From Puniceicoccales bacterium (GTDB lineage Bacteria > Verrucomicrobiota > Verrucomicrobiia > Opitutales > UBA9783): 31,475 bases of DNA. Every line of letters starts with the position of its first letter. The first letter of the stretch is position 1. Below the pieces are notes generated by a model. It worked only from the letters and a program-made list of their open reading frames with translations, did no database searches and was not told the DNA's origin. Where the stretch lies: NCBI GenBank assembly GCA_031260015.1, contig JAIRKR010000029.1, forward strand, positions 1-31,475. The letters run 5' to 3'. This document shows, piece by piece, positions 16,247 to 24,848 of the stretch. The position numbers and the translations under genes are program-made.

Positions 16247-17167
16247 ATGTTAAAGCTAGCTATAGAACGTCTCCTAGAAGCAGTACTAGTTTTATGGTGT
16301 CTACTAACTTTAACGTTTCTTATCGCACATTGGGTTCCCGGAGGACCTTTTGATACCGAAAAAAGTACTTCGCCTAAAGTTTTGGCGCAATTAAACGCAT
16401 TTTACGGTTACGATCAACCCATTCTCATACAATATGCGCATTACATAAAAAATCTATTAGCTTTGGACTTAGGTCCATCCATGCGTTATCCCGGATACAG
16501 CGTTAATCAACTACTCAAAAGACGCATTCCCGTAAGTTTTGAATTGGGATTTTGGGCCATGTTGGTAACCGTCCTCTGGGGTGGAATTTTGGGAGTTATT
16601 GCTGCCGTTAAAGCCAATACGTGGATAGATCACGCGTTGATGAGTGTCTGTTTGTTTGGATTGACGTTGCCAACTTTCGTTGTGGGTCCATGCATCATCT
16701 TTGTTTTTGCATTACAACTGAAATGGTTTCAAGCCATTGGATGGAATCATTGGCCGGATCGTATTTTGCCCACCCTAACACTGGCATGCATGTACAGTGG
16801 CTACATGGCGCGTCTCACCAGAACGTACTGCCTAGAAGTGTTTTCATCGCATTTCGTAAGCGCTGCATTTGCAAAAGGCTTATCCAAGGCACGCGTTTTT
16901 ACTTTTCACGTATTAAAAAATGCCCTGGCTCCCATATTAACTTACCTGGGGCCAACTTCGGCCGCCATTATGAGTGGATCGCTCGTGATTGAATCATTAT
17001 TTCAAATTCCGGGTGCAGGTTCCCTATTTATTACGGCGGTTGGCCAAAGAGATACACCTTTATTGTTGGGAACCGTCCTTTATTTCGCCCTATTAATTAT
17101 TTTTTTTAACCTGGTTGTCGATTTAATTTCGCTGATGTTAGATCCTCGGCAAAGATCAAATTCGTGA
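16247..17167 (+). CDS. oligopeptide/dipeptide ABC permease, OppB/DppB type
   Basis: The 306-residue inner-membrane protein has the OppB/DppB layout. The first membrane segment is ERLLEAVLVLWCLLTLTFLI followed by the family's PGGPF. A periplasmic region includes YGYDQPILIQY and LDLGPSMRYPG. Five more membrane segments follow, with a cytoplasmic EAA-like loop around SAAFAKGLSKARVFTFHVLK (the Gly is conserved) and the signature IESLFQIPGAGSLFITAV. It forms a heterodimer with the next gene, whose GTG overlaps this stop by four bases. Neither a peptide-binding protein nor the OppD/OppF ATPases are in the window, so those must be encoded elsewhere. Confidence 0.88.
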   Translation: MLKLAIERLLEAVLVLWCLLTLTFLIAHWVPGGPFDTEKSTSPKVLAQLNAFYGYDQPILIQYAHYIKNLLALDLGPSMRYPGYSVNQLLKRRIPVSFELGFWAMLVTVLWGGILGVIAAVKANTWIDHALMSVCLFGLTLPTFVVGPCIIFVFALQLKWFQAIGWNHWPDRILPTLTLACMYSGYMARLTRTYCLEVFSSHFVSAAFAKGLSKARVFTFHVLKNALAPILTYLGPTSAAIMSGSLVIESLFQIPGAGSLFITAVGQRDTPLLLGTVLYFALLIIFFNLVVDLISLMLDPRQRSNS

Positions 17168-18012
17168 AATATTCTTTTCAACACACTTCCCATCATTTTT
17201 TTCAAAACCCATGGGTTTTGTGCAATGTTACATGTCTATGCGGCATCGTTGGTCTATGCCTACTGGGACCTTACTTCTACACGCACGATTACCATTCTCA
17301 AAACTTACTCATGAGCGCACAATTACCTTCTCTAAACCATTGGTTCGGAACGGATATTTTGGGAAGAGATTTATTGGCCCGCATATTGTATGGAGGTAGA
17401 ACTTCTTTGTTCATTGGATGTGCCGCTAGTCTTATCGCCATAAGCATCGGACTGATTTACGGCATTATTTCAGGATATTGCGGTGGTAACGTAGATCGTC
17501 TGCTCATGCGTATAGTAGACATTTTGTATCCGTTACCGTTTACATTGTTGGTGATACTATTGATGGCACTCTTAGGGCGCAACATCACCCTACTCATATT
17601 TTCCATTGGATGTATAAAATGGTTGACGATGGCACGCATGGTGAGAACACAAATTTTAAGCTTAAAGGTGCATCCTTTCGTACAATGCGCTCGATGTATG
17701 GGACAGTCTACGCTGGGCATTTGGCGCAAACACCTTTTACCCAACCTAATGAGTACGGTCATTGTTTACGGTACATTGCTCATGCCCAATATTATTTTGG
17801 AAGAGGCTTTCATCAGTTTTTTAGGGCTAGGCATACAGCCTCCTTTAAGCTCTTGGGGCATTCTCATTTTTGATGGTGCTCGACACATGGAAGAACATCC
17901 TTGGTTACTTATTTTCCCATGCCTATTTTTTTCATCGACATTGTTCACCCTAAATTTCTTGGGCGATGCCTTACGGGATGCCATGGATCCTGTCCATTGT
18001 CGCTACAAATAA
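17164..18012 (+). CDS. oligopeptide/dipeptide ABC permease, OppC/DppC type
   Basis: This 282-residue protein is the second permease of the pair. Family features are the N-terminal membrane segment (about 22-40), HWFGTDILGRDLLARILYGG just after it, and RTSLFIGCAASLIAISIGLI. VDRLLMRIVDILYPLPFTLL comes next, and the loop CARCMGQSTLGIWRKHLLPN contacts the ATPase. EEAFISFLGLGIQPPLSSWG and a last segment ending DALRDAMDP complete the layout. It starts with GTG inside the last codons of the OppB-type gene. The 247 bases between its stop and sctS contain no clear gene or strong terminator. Confidence 0.88.
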   Translation: MKYSFQHTSHHFFQNPWVLCNVTCLCGIVGLCLLGPYFYTHDYHSQNLLMSAQLPSLNHWFGTDILGRDLLARILYGGRTSLFIGCAASLIAISIGLIYGIISGYCGGNVDRLLMRIVDILYPLPFTLLVILLMALLGRNITLLIFSIGCIKWLTMARMVRTQILSLKVHPFVQCARCMGQSTLGIWRKHLLPNLMSTVIVYGTLLMPNIILEEAFISFLGLGIQPPLSSWGILIFDGARHMEEHPWLLIFPCLFFSSTLFTLNFLGDALRDAMDPVHCRYK

Positions 18013-18196
18013 TACCAAAGACCCCTGCCAAGGACCCTAGATAATACAAAAACCTATCTATCGGAAGTAAATGGGCAATTATGTTCACGTTTTCCAAGAA
18101 ATAGGCCACTTTACGGCTTTTCCATGACGTCAATGCCACAAATAGCCACAAGAGCTCACAACGTCTTTGGGTACGGCATTGTAGCGTACAATAAAA

Positions 18197-18225
18197 TTTA
18201 ACTTCGCGTCAAAATACTTTATACT
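18197..18225 (+). promoter_or_regulatory. candidate promoter of the sctSTU unit
   Basis: TATACT (18220-18225) is a good -10 box. TTTAAC (18197-18202) stands 17 bases upstream as a weak -35. The expected start of transcription is about 27 bases before the GTG of sctS. Confidence 0.35.
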
Positions 18226-18259
18226 TGATATTGTCATCCTATTTTATTATTCTTTCACT

Positions 18260-18532
18260 GTGGGGCAATCGGTTATTATAGATATAGCAAGCAAGGTAAT
18301 GATGCTTGTGTTGATTTTGTCCTTACCCTCCATTCTATTGGCAACCATTGTTGGATTAGGGGTCAGTTTACTGCAAGCGCTTACACAAGTCCAGGAACAG
18401 ACTTTAAGTTTTGCGGTGAGATTGATCTGTATTACCCTCGTTTTGCTATTTTCGGCACACTGGATAGGAAACGAACTTATAAAATATATAGAATCCATTT
18501 TTATTCAAATTCCGAGAATTACGGGTAAATAA
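18260..18532 (+). CDS. sctS: type III secretion export apparatus protein SctS
   Basis: SctS (FliQ family) is a small two-helix membrane protein that forms the export gate together with SctR and SctT. The 90 residues contain two hydrophobic hairpin segments (about 13-38 and 50-72). Between them is the conserved GLGVSLLQALTQVQEQTLSF, with the LLQALTQxQEQTL signature of SctS. It starts with GTG and no strong ribosome binding site is visible. The stop overlaps the sctT start as TAATG. The following genes favour the virulence type over the flagellar type. Confidence 0.85.
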   Translation: MGQSVIIDIASKVMMLVLILSLPSILLATIVGLGVSLLQALTQVQEQTLSFAVRLICITLVLLFSAHWIGNELIKYIESIFIQIPRITGK

Positions 18533-19332
18533 TGAACCCATTGCACGATCTTTTACCGATCAAAGATATTTTATTGTGCGCACTCATCTGCTGTACCCGC
18601 ATGCTGGCTTTTTGTTCTATTTCCGTATTTTTTTCGTCACAGTTCTTAACGGGTACGGGACGTAGGGTACTCATAGTTGCTTTGTCTCTCATTCTTGTTC
18701 CTTTACTTCTTCCAAGCAGTTTGGAATATGTAAAAGCAGACGTACTACGTTGTTTGGGTTACATTCTTAAAGAATCCATTTTAGGCATCGTATTAGGTTT
18801 GTTGAGCAATTTTATATTCTATGTGGCTCAAGGTGTAGGATTCATCATCGACACACAACGTGGGGCTTCCATGGCAAGTATGTTTGACCCGTTAAGCAAT
18901 TCCCAAACGAGTCCTTTGGGCGACTTTTTAATGAAGCTTACACTTGTTTTGGCTTTGCTGAGCGGTGCCTTCCTAAAAATTATGGAAATGGTCTATGGAA
19001 GTTACTTGACATTTCCCATATTCAGTCCTTTGCCCCCCCTGGAGCACTGGTTCCCAAATTTCTTCTTAACAATTTTCGGCGACGGCATTTTTTCTACACT
19101 CGCACTGCTCGGCGGCCCCGTGTTATTTATCCTATTCTTAGCAGAATTTGGGCTCGGTATGGTCACAAGATTTGCACCTCAACTCAACGTATTTTTTCTC
19201 GCAATGCCCATTAAAAGTGCCCTGGCCATGTTCTTCTTCATTCTGTACTTAACCCACTTGGGAGAATATTTTTTAAACAATTTTGAACTGCATAACTTGG
19301 CTCAACGTTTTCTAAACGCACTGCAGCATTGA
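18532..19332 (+). CDS. sctT: type III secretion export apparatus protein SctT
   Basis: SctT (FliR family) is the multi-pass partner of SctS and SctR in the export gate. The 266 residues have six or more hydrophobic segments. The non-flagellar signature is clear: IIDTQRGASMASMFDPLSNS followed by QTSPLG, as in YscT/SpaR proteins. Later segments such as FAPQLNVFFLAMPIKSALAM also match. The gene is translationally coupled to sctS, and its TGA lies four bases before the sctU ATG. Confidence 0.88.
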   Translation: MNPLHDLLPIKDILLCALICCTRMLAFCSISVFFSSQFLTGTGRRVLIVALSLILVPLLLPSSLEYVKADVLRCLGYILKESILGIVLGLLSNFIFYVAQGVGFIIDTQRGASMASMFDPLSNSQTSPLGDFLMKLTLVLALLSGAFLKIMEMVYGSYLTFPIFSPLPPLEHWFPNFFLTIFGDGIFSTLALLGGPVLFILFLAEFGLGMVTRFAPQLNVFFLAMPIKSALAMFFFILYLTHLGEYFLNNFELHNLAQRFLNALQH

Positions 19333-19336
19333 CATC

Positions 19337-20425
19337 ATGAGCGAAAAAACAGAGCAACCTACGCCCAAAAAAATTCGCGATGCAAGGAAAAAAGGACAAG
19401 TTGCCAACAGTAAAGATGTAACGTCTACGGCACTCCTGATCGTTATCTTCACTTACCTTGGGTTATCGCGTGTTACCATTTTGCAAACACTGATGGATTT
19501 AATTGTCGCCCCACGCCAATTTTTTACACAGCCCTTTGCAGACGCTTTTCCAGACATGATATTCGTTTGCCTCAAGGTTGGTATCAAGGTGGTTCTCCCG
19601 CTAGTTTTGCTTGTGTTTATTACAGGCGTTATGGCAAATGTATTGCAATTTGGCCTTCTAATGGCCCCGGAAAGTATTATGCCAAAACTGGATAAGCTTA
19701 ATCCCGTATCGAAGTTAAAACAGATGTTTTCGATGAAAAATTTAATCGAATTTCTTAAATCGGCAGCAAAAATTACTTTTTTGGGCACCCTACTCTATTT
19801 TGTTATTCGAAACGTTTTAGATCCCCTCTTAAAAATTCCTTACACAGGTCTCGATAATTTTATCAATATCATGCCAAGCATTCTAAAAACTTTTGCCTAT
19901 AATGTTGGATTTGCCTACATCGTGGTTGCATTTCTGGACTTTATATTCCAGCGACACAATCACACCAAACAGCTCATGATGTCTAAAGATGAAATCAAGC
20001 GAGAGTACAAGGAAATGGAAGGTGATCCCACGATTAAAGGGAAACGCAAACAACTTCACAGAGAATTGCTGCAAGGTGGACCCGCACAAAAGACAAAACG
20101 AGCCTCCGCTCTCGTTACCAATCCTACACATTATGCAATCGCGCTCTACTACGACGAAATCACGGTTCCATTACCCATTGTCTTGGCCAAAGGAACAGGC
20201 TTTCAAGCACAGATCATGAAAAAAGTCGCTATGGATTACGACATCCCCATCATGGAAAATGTGCCTCTTGCTCACGCTTTGTATGACTTGGCAGAAATTG
20301 GTCGCTACATTCCTCGCGAACTTATTGAACCCGTGGCGGAAGTTATCCGTTGGGTACGTGACCAAAAGCAACGCGCCCAAGAGAGCATTGAAGTTTCTCA
20401 AGATCAGTGGGATAAAATCTTTTAG
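19337..20425 (+). CDS. sctU: type III secretion substrate-switch protein SctU
   Basis: SctU (FlhB family) controls the switch of export specificity by self-cleavage. The 362-residue protein opens MSEKTEQPTPKKIRDARKKG, the family start. Four membrane segments follow (roughly 28-48, 72-100, 136-158 and 175-200). The cytoplasmic domain carries the intact autocleavage motif N262-P263-T264-H265 in ALVTNPTHYAIALYYDE. Cleavage between N and P is known for the family. Together with sctS and sctT it shows a type III secretion export gate. The usual sctR, sctV, sctJ and ATPase genes are not in this window. It converges with tsaB over about 100 bases that lack a convincing terminator. Confidence 0.92.
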   Translation: MSEKTEQPTPKKIRDARKKGQVANSKDVTSTALLIVIFTYLGLSRVTILQTLMDLIVAPRQFFTQPFADAFPDMIFVCLKVGIKVVLPLVLLVFITGVMANVLQFGLLMAPESIMPKLDKLNPVSKLKQMFSMKNLIEFLKSAAKITFLGTLLYFVIRNVLDPLLKIPYTGLDNFINIMPSILKTFAYNVGFAYIVVAFLDFIFQRHNHTKQLMMSKDEIKREYKEMEGDPTIKGKRKQLHRELLQGGPAQKTKRASALVTNPTHYAIALYYDEITVPLPIVLAKGTGFQAQIMKKVAMDYDIPIMENVPLAHALYDLAEIGRYIPRELIEPVAEVIRWVRDQKQRAQESIEVSQDQWDKIF

Positions 20426-20529
20426 AATGACAATGTGAAAAGGTATCCAAAATAACCAAGGTATCCCTCCTAAATGTTAAGGATACGCAGATCTGCAGTG
20501 ATGTATGCGGATTCGAAAACAGGGTGCAT

Positions 20530-21135
20530 TCACCATCTTTGGTATAAATCGGGACTCGAAGCGGTTTGCCAAATACAAGGATCCACCCAATACAGTAATG
20601 GCAAACATTGTGACAAACGATAATCCACACATTCCTCTTTGGACAAAGAAGGATGCGGAAGCTTAACAAGTGGTATTTCGCCATCGTTACCCAAATGCTG
20701 CCCATCCACTTTACGTATTACGTTTAACTTCTGTTTGTCATTCACATACAAGCACAAATATTGATGAAAACCCGCTCTTGCCACCATGCAAAACGGCAAA
20801 CGACGGCATGCAATGTGCGTCTGGTAAAGCTGATGAAAATGCAAATGGTTCGCCGCATAAATGGCATTTTCTCCGACCTGCTGCAATAATTTCAAAGTTC
20901 TAATGAGCGCACAAATGGTTCGAATGCCCATGGTGGAGCCGGGACCATTTAAAAAGCAAATGCGTGTCAAATCTGTAAAATTTATACCCCATTCGCCGAA
21001 ACATTTACCGACTATATCGCTAAAATGATCCACAATAGAACCTTCGTGCTCCATGGTAGACATCCAATAGTTCCCATTTGCGATACCGAGTTTTAATCGA
21101 TCAAAACCGGCATCCATAAACAGAGTTATGGGCAT
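20530..21135 (-). CDS. tsaB: TsaB-like tRNA threonylcarbamoyladenosine factor
   Basis: TsaB is the inactive homologue of TsaD that scaffolds t6A modification of tRNA position 37. The 201-residue product is a divergent, slightly short member. It opens PITLFMDAGFDRLKLGIANG, the ASKHA-type first strands. The glycine motif CFLNGPGSTMGIRTICALIR corresponds to GPGSFTGLRIG. It ends near PDLYQRW, like the P-x-Y-x-R ending of TsaB. Its ATG lies 16 bases after the obgE stop, so it ends a long co-directional block. The assignment rests mainly on the glycine motif and length. Confidence 0.72.
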   Translation of the reverse strand: MPITLFMDAGFDRLKLGIANGNYWMSTMEHEGSIVDHFSDIVGKCFGEWGINFTDLTRICFLNGPGSTMGIRTICALIRTLKLLQQVGENAIYAANHLHFHQLYQTHIACRRLPFCMVARAGFHQYLCLYVNDKQKLNVIRKVDGQHLGNDGEIPLVKLPHPSLSKEECVDYRLSQCLPLLYWVDPCIWQTASSPDLYQRW

Positions 21136-21151
21136 ACAAAATAAAAATCCA

Positions 21152-22192
21152 TTAACTTGCGGAATCCGTCACACCTTCTATTGGAATACTTACTGCAGGT
21201 AAAGTAGGCACAACGTGCGTAAATAAATAAGTTCGTAGTTCCTTTAATCCACTGCCATTGTGGCAAGAAATTGGTAAAATGGGAACATCTCGAATCTTAC
21301 TTTTAAAAACATTCAAATTTTCAATTGCTTCCGGCAAATCCATTTTATTGGCAATCACAAGGCGCGGCTTTTTCACCAAATGTTCGCCGTAGTTCTTTAA
21401 TTCTTGGCCAAGCTTTTTATAATCTAACCAAGGTTTGCGTGCGTCAACACCCGCCATATCAATGACAAATAATAACCCCTGACAACGCTCAATGTGCCTT
21501 AAAAAACGATAGCCTAAACCTTTCCCTTGACTTGCGCCCTCAATCAGCCCAGGAATATCGGCCAAACATAAATGCCGCCCTTCTGCCTCCGTTAAAACGC
21601 CCACACTCGGGTACAATGTCGTGAAAGGATAACTTGCCACCTTGGGTTGAGCCTTGGTTAACTGACCTATGAGCGATGACTTGCCCGCATTGGGAAAGCC
21701 TATTAGCCCCAAATCTGCAATTGTTTTCAAAATAAGTTTAAAGCGACCTTCTTCGCCCGGTTTACCCGGTGTTGCCTGCATGGGAGCTTGATTGGTAGAA
21801 GATTTAAAGTGAATGTTCCCCAATCCACCCTTGCCACCCTTTAACAGAACAACACGTTGTCCCATCGACAAAACCTCGGTGACCACACACTGCGTGTAAG
21901 CATTCAGCACAACCGTTCCCGGAGGCATTTTTAAAATACAATCGGCCCCATGACGTCCGTAACAATCCGATCCTCTACCGGGTTGACCATTTTCAGCGCG
22001 CGCATGAGGCTTATAACGATAGTCACGCAAGTCATTGACGTGTGGAGAACATTCTAAAATAACGTCGCCACCTTTACCACCATCGCCACCATCAGGCCCC
22101 CCTTTGGGTATAAATTTTTCTCTGCGAAAGCTTCGGCAACCATTCCCACCGTCCCCCGCTTTCAAGAAGACCTCCACCTCATCCACAAACAT
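21152..22192 (-). CDS. obgE: ribosome-associated GTPase Obg
   Basis: Obg acts late in 50S assembly and in stress control. The 346 residues show the glycine-rich Obg domain (about 1-157, including GPDGGDGGKGGDV and KGGKGGLGN). The GTPase domain carries G1 GFPNAGKSS (165-173), G3 ADIPGLIEGA (211-220) and G4 NKMD. The protein ends soon after the GTPase domain, without the extra C-terminal domain that some Obg proteins have. It begins two bases after the clpP stop, so both are translated from one message. Confidence 0.95.
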   Translation of the reverse strand: MFVDEVEVFLKAGDGGNGCRSFRREKFIPKGGPDGGDGGKGGDVILECSPHVNDLRDYRYKPHARAENGQPGRGSDCYGRHGADCILKMPPGTVVLNAYTQCVVTEVLSMGQRVVLLKGGKGGLGNIHFKSSTNQAPMQATPGKPGEEGRFKLILKTIADLGLIGFPNAGKSSLIGQLTKAQPKVASYPFTTLYPSVGVLTEAEGRHLCLADIPGLIEGASQGKGLGYRFLRHIERCQGLLFVIDMAGVDARKPWLDYKKLGQELKNYGEHLVKKPRLVIANKMDLPEAIENLNVFKSKIRDVPILPISCHNGSGLKELRTYLFTHVVPTLPAVSIPIEGVTDSAS

Positions 22193-22194
22193 CG

Positions 22195-22806
22195 TTATAT
22201 GAGTCCAAGGGAAACAATTTTGTCGGCTAATCCATACGCTATTGCCTCCTCTGCATTCAAATAAAAATCACGATCCGTATCCTTCATGATCTTATCTAAA
22301 CTCTGTCCGGAGGCGTTTGCCAAAATTTTATTCAACTCTTCCTTAGATTTTTCCATCTCCTTAGCTTGAATGTGTATGTCTACGGCTGGTGCTTCAATGC
22401 GTCCCATAATGAGAGGCTGATGAATCAGAACACGGGCATGCGGATACAAATAGCGATGACCTTTGGGGGCACCACATAATAAAATAGATCCCATGCTGGC
22501 GGCCAACCCGGTTACAATGACAGAAATAGGTGAATGAATCAATTGCATCGTATCATAAATGGCCATGCCTGCGGTAATGGAACCACCCGGTGTATTAATG
22601 TAAAGAGAGATATCTTTTCCGGAATTTTCTAATTCTAAATAGATTAATCTTTCCGTCACTTCTTTGGCAGAGTCGTCATCAATTTCTCCCCATAAAAAGA
22701 CCTTGCGATCGTCCAAAAACTTTTTTTGAATCGTTAAATCAATTGAAGCTATCCGATTTGTTTCATCCGCATCACTTTCTTTTTTCATAACTGATTTAAC
22801 ATGCAA
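22195..22806 (-). CDS. clpP: ClpP protease proteolytic subunit
   Basis: ClpP is the serine protease barrel that works with ClpX or ClpA ATPases. In the 203-residue product the triad is visible: S104 in GLAASMGS, H129 in VLIHQP, and D180 in TDRDFYLNAEEA. The segment SLYINTPGGSITAGMAIYDT is diagnostic. The first Met is followed by another at residue 7, and the usual N-terminal propeptide makes the exact start uncertain. No clpX lies next to it, which is less common. Upstream is pilT, with 18 bases between them. Confidence 0.94.
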   Translation of the reverse strand: MHVKSVMKKESDADETNRIASIDLTIQKKFLDDRKVFLWGEIDDDSAKEVTERLIYLELENSGKDISLYINTPGGSITAGMAIYDTMQLIHSPISVIVTGLAASMGSILLCGAPKGHRYLYPHARVLIHQPLIMGRIEAPAVDIHIQAKEMEKSKEELNKILANASGQSLDKIMKDTDRDFYLNAEEAIAYGLADKIVSLGLI

Positions 22807-22824
22807 ATGGGAATTTTAAAAAAA

Positions 22825-23946
22825 TCAAAATGAAAATAAGCCTTTCTTTTTAGCGGCCGTTTTATCTCCCCGAATGCGTTCCATCAGTTCTTTTGCAAAT
22901 TGCGCTTTAGCAAAGGCTTCTTCCTCCGAAATCATTCCTTTTACATACAAATCAAACAAATGACGATCCAAAGGAAGCATACCCAGTCCTTGATTGACTT
23001 CGATTTCTGTTTGAATGCGAAATGTTTTGTTTTCCCGAATAAGATTAGAAATGGAGTCGGCTCGCGTCATAACTTCAAAGGCCGCAACGCGGCCTTTGGA
23101 AGATTTCTTCCTGCACAATACTTGCGAAATAACACCGATTAAATTGGATGCCAATTGGGTTCTTACAAGTTCCTTACTCCCCTCCGAAAATGCATCTATA
23201 ATGCGATCTACGGTGCGCGTAGATCCCGTTGTGTGTAAAGTTGACAGCACCAAATGGCCCGTTTCCGCTGCCGAAACGGCCGCTTCAATGGTCGCCAGAT
23301 CGCGCATTTCTCCAACCAAAATTACGTCTGGGTCTTGACGTAAAGCACCCGTAATGGCTTTTTGAAATGAAGGTGTATCTCTGCCCAATTCCCGTTGCGT
23401 AATGATGCACTGATCCGGTTGGTAAAGGTATTCGATGGGATCTTCTATGGTAATAATGTGCCTGGCGTAATGCGCATTAATCCAATCGATCATTGCGGCT
23501 AACGTCGTAGATTTTCCGGAACCCGTAGGCCCAGTAACCAACAACAGTCCTCGGGGACTATTTAACAAGTCCTTAATTTTTTCCAAAGAGTGCGTTGGCA
23601 ATCCCAAATTATCCAAAGATAATGCTTCGTCGTTGATAATACGCATGACAATACCGTATTTTTCACAACTGGTAAATACGTTCACACGCAAACGGACTTT
23701 TCGATTTTCAATTTCCGGATTAATGGCAAAATCCACTTCCCGTGAGACTTTAAACGCTGTCATCATTTTTTCAGGTATCAATATTTTCGCAAAATTTTCC
23801 ATTTCCTCGTTCGTTAAAGCGGGAAGATCGAGCGGGCATATAAGTCCATCAACACGCAATATGGGTGGCTCATTAACCTTCAAATGAATATCGGAAGCTT
23901 GCTGATTAAGTGCAAATTGAATCAGGTTGTTTATGGTTAAGCTCAT
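22825..23946 (-). CDS. pilT: PilT-type twitching/retraction ATPase
   Basis: PilT hexamers power retraction of type IV pili. The 373-residue protein has the N-terminal domain opening LIQFALNQQASDIHLKVNEP. Walker A is GPTGSGKS (139-146), an Asp/His box region lies around the conserved HIITIEDPIEYL, and Walker B is DPDVILVGEMRDLATIEAAV. The His box is GHLVLSTLHT. The C-terminal part (AFEVMTRADSISNLIRENKT) is of PilT type, though a C-terminal tail rich in Lys is unusual. No other pilus gene is present in the window. It sits between the TPR lipoprotein and clpP on the same strand. Confidence 0.9.
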   Translation of the reverse strand: MSLTINNLIQFALNQQASDIHLKVNEPPILRVDGLICPLDLPALTNEEMENFAKILIPEKMMTAFKVSREVDFAINPEIENRKVRLRVNVFTSCEKYGIVMRIINDEALSLDNLGLPTHSLEKIKDLLNSPRGLLLVTGPTGSGKSTTLAAMIDWINAHYARHIITIEDPIEYLYQPDQCIITQRELGRDTPSFQKAITGALRQDPDVILVGEMRDLATIEAAVSAAETGHLVLSTLHTTGSTRTVDRIIDAFSEGSKELVRTQLASNLIGVISQVLCRKKSSKGRVAAFEVMTRADSISNLIRENKTFRIQTEIEVNQGLGMLPLDRHLFDLYVKGMISEEEAFAKAQFAKELMERIRGDKTAAKKKGLFSF

Positions 23947-24015
23947 GCTTAAATTTTAATGCTGCATGCGGTAGGTGTCAAACCAATTGCCATAAGCTCA
24001 GTAGGGTTTTAATCC

Positions 24016-24783
24016 CTACAATGCTCTTAAAAAATCCAATTTTTCTCTTTCCAGCGCATTTTTATCCAAAGAGTCCAGCGCTTCGATTAACTTGCGTATC
24101 AAAGTAGCATGCTTTCGCGCATGTGCCATACGCAATGTTTGCAAATAAATGTTTACATTTTCCGATTCAATTTTCAACGCCTCTAAATTCCAATAAATCG
24201 CCTCCTCTATTTTACCAGCAGCAAAACACAGCTGACTCAATTTTACCATTTGTTCAACGGTTAAGCCTGTTTTGATTAAATCCATACCTCTTAAAAACGC
24301 TTGCAACGCATTTGCGTGACATTCCAATTTAGATTCACTGTCGGACAAAGCAAACCACGCCCATCTGTCTTTGGGAAAATGGTTTATGTAATGCCGGTAA
24401 CAACGCGAAGCGGAATAAAAATCGCCCACTTGTTCGTAAGTGTGGGCTGCGCGCAATGCATTTTCCTGAAAATCGCCCGTTGTATCCGCATGGATCGTTT
24501 TTTCAAATGTTTGCGCCGCCAAGTAGATTTGTTTATTCTCGGCGTAGGAGAGGGCCAACAATTCCAATACCTGCGGATTGTTTGGACAATACGTCTGCAT
24601 TTGTTGTAGTCCTTGAATTGCAAGCGTAAATTGTTGTTTTTCCATGCAATCGCGTACTTGTTCCAACCGAAGTTGAATGTACGTTGTTGAAGCAGAATGA
24701 CTCCGTTGACAGCCCGTTAAAAATAAAACAATACCCACCCAAAAACAACGCCATTGGGTAGCGCATGCGCATAAGCTATTCAT
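24016..24783 (-). CDS. TPR-repeat lipoprotein
   Basis: From the ATG at 24783 the product has 255 residues and begins MNSLCACATQWRCFWVGIVL, continuing FLTGCQ. L-T-G-C is a good lipobox, so the mature protein is probably lipid-anchored. A GTG further upstream (24840) would hide this signal, hence the start chosen. The mature part is made of helical pairs resembling tetratricopeptide repeats. Examples are PQVLELLALSYAENKQIYLA, ALRAAHTYEQVGDFYSASRC and LSQLCFAAGKIEEAIYWNLE. TPR lipoproteins often hold envelope or pilus assembly complexes. The neighbour pilT makes a pilus role possible but not shown. gpsA precedes it by 65 bases. Confidence 0.68.
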   Translation of the reverse strand: MNSLCACATQWRCFWVGIVLFLTGCQRSHSASTTYIQLRLEQVRDCMEKQQFTLAIQGLQQMQTYCPNNPQVLELLALSYAENKQIYLAAQTFEKTIHADTTGDFQENALRAAHTYEQVGDFYSASRCYRHYINHFPKDRWAWFALSDSESKLECHANALQAFLRGMDLIKTGLTVEQMVKLSQLCFAAGKIEEAIYWNLEALKIESENVNIYLQTLRMAHARKHATLIRKLIEALDSLDKNALEREKLDFLRAL

Positions 24784-24848
24784 GAATACAAGGATTGAAT
24801 GAGAAATGCACGATTTGGCAACTCTCAAATTAAAGGGCACCGCCTAAG

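Noticed and set aside
19453..19788. 111-codon - strand frame within sctU
   Set aside because: Antisense to sctU with no domain or start signal.
20449..20486. Repeated GGTATCC with a matching GGATAC as possible terminator
   Set aside because: The stem is six base pairs with a 14-base loop and no T-run.
20487..20496. Perfect palindrome GCAGATCTGC between sctU and tsaB
   Set aside because: Only ten bases, no T-run and no second copy seen; expected by chance.
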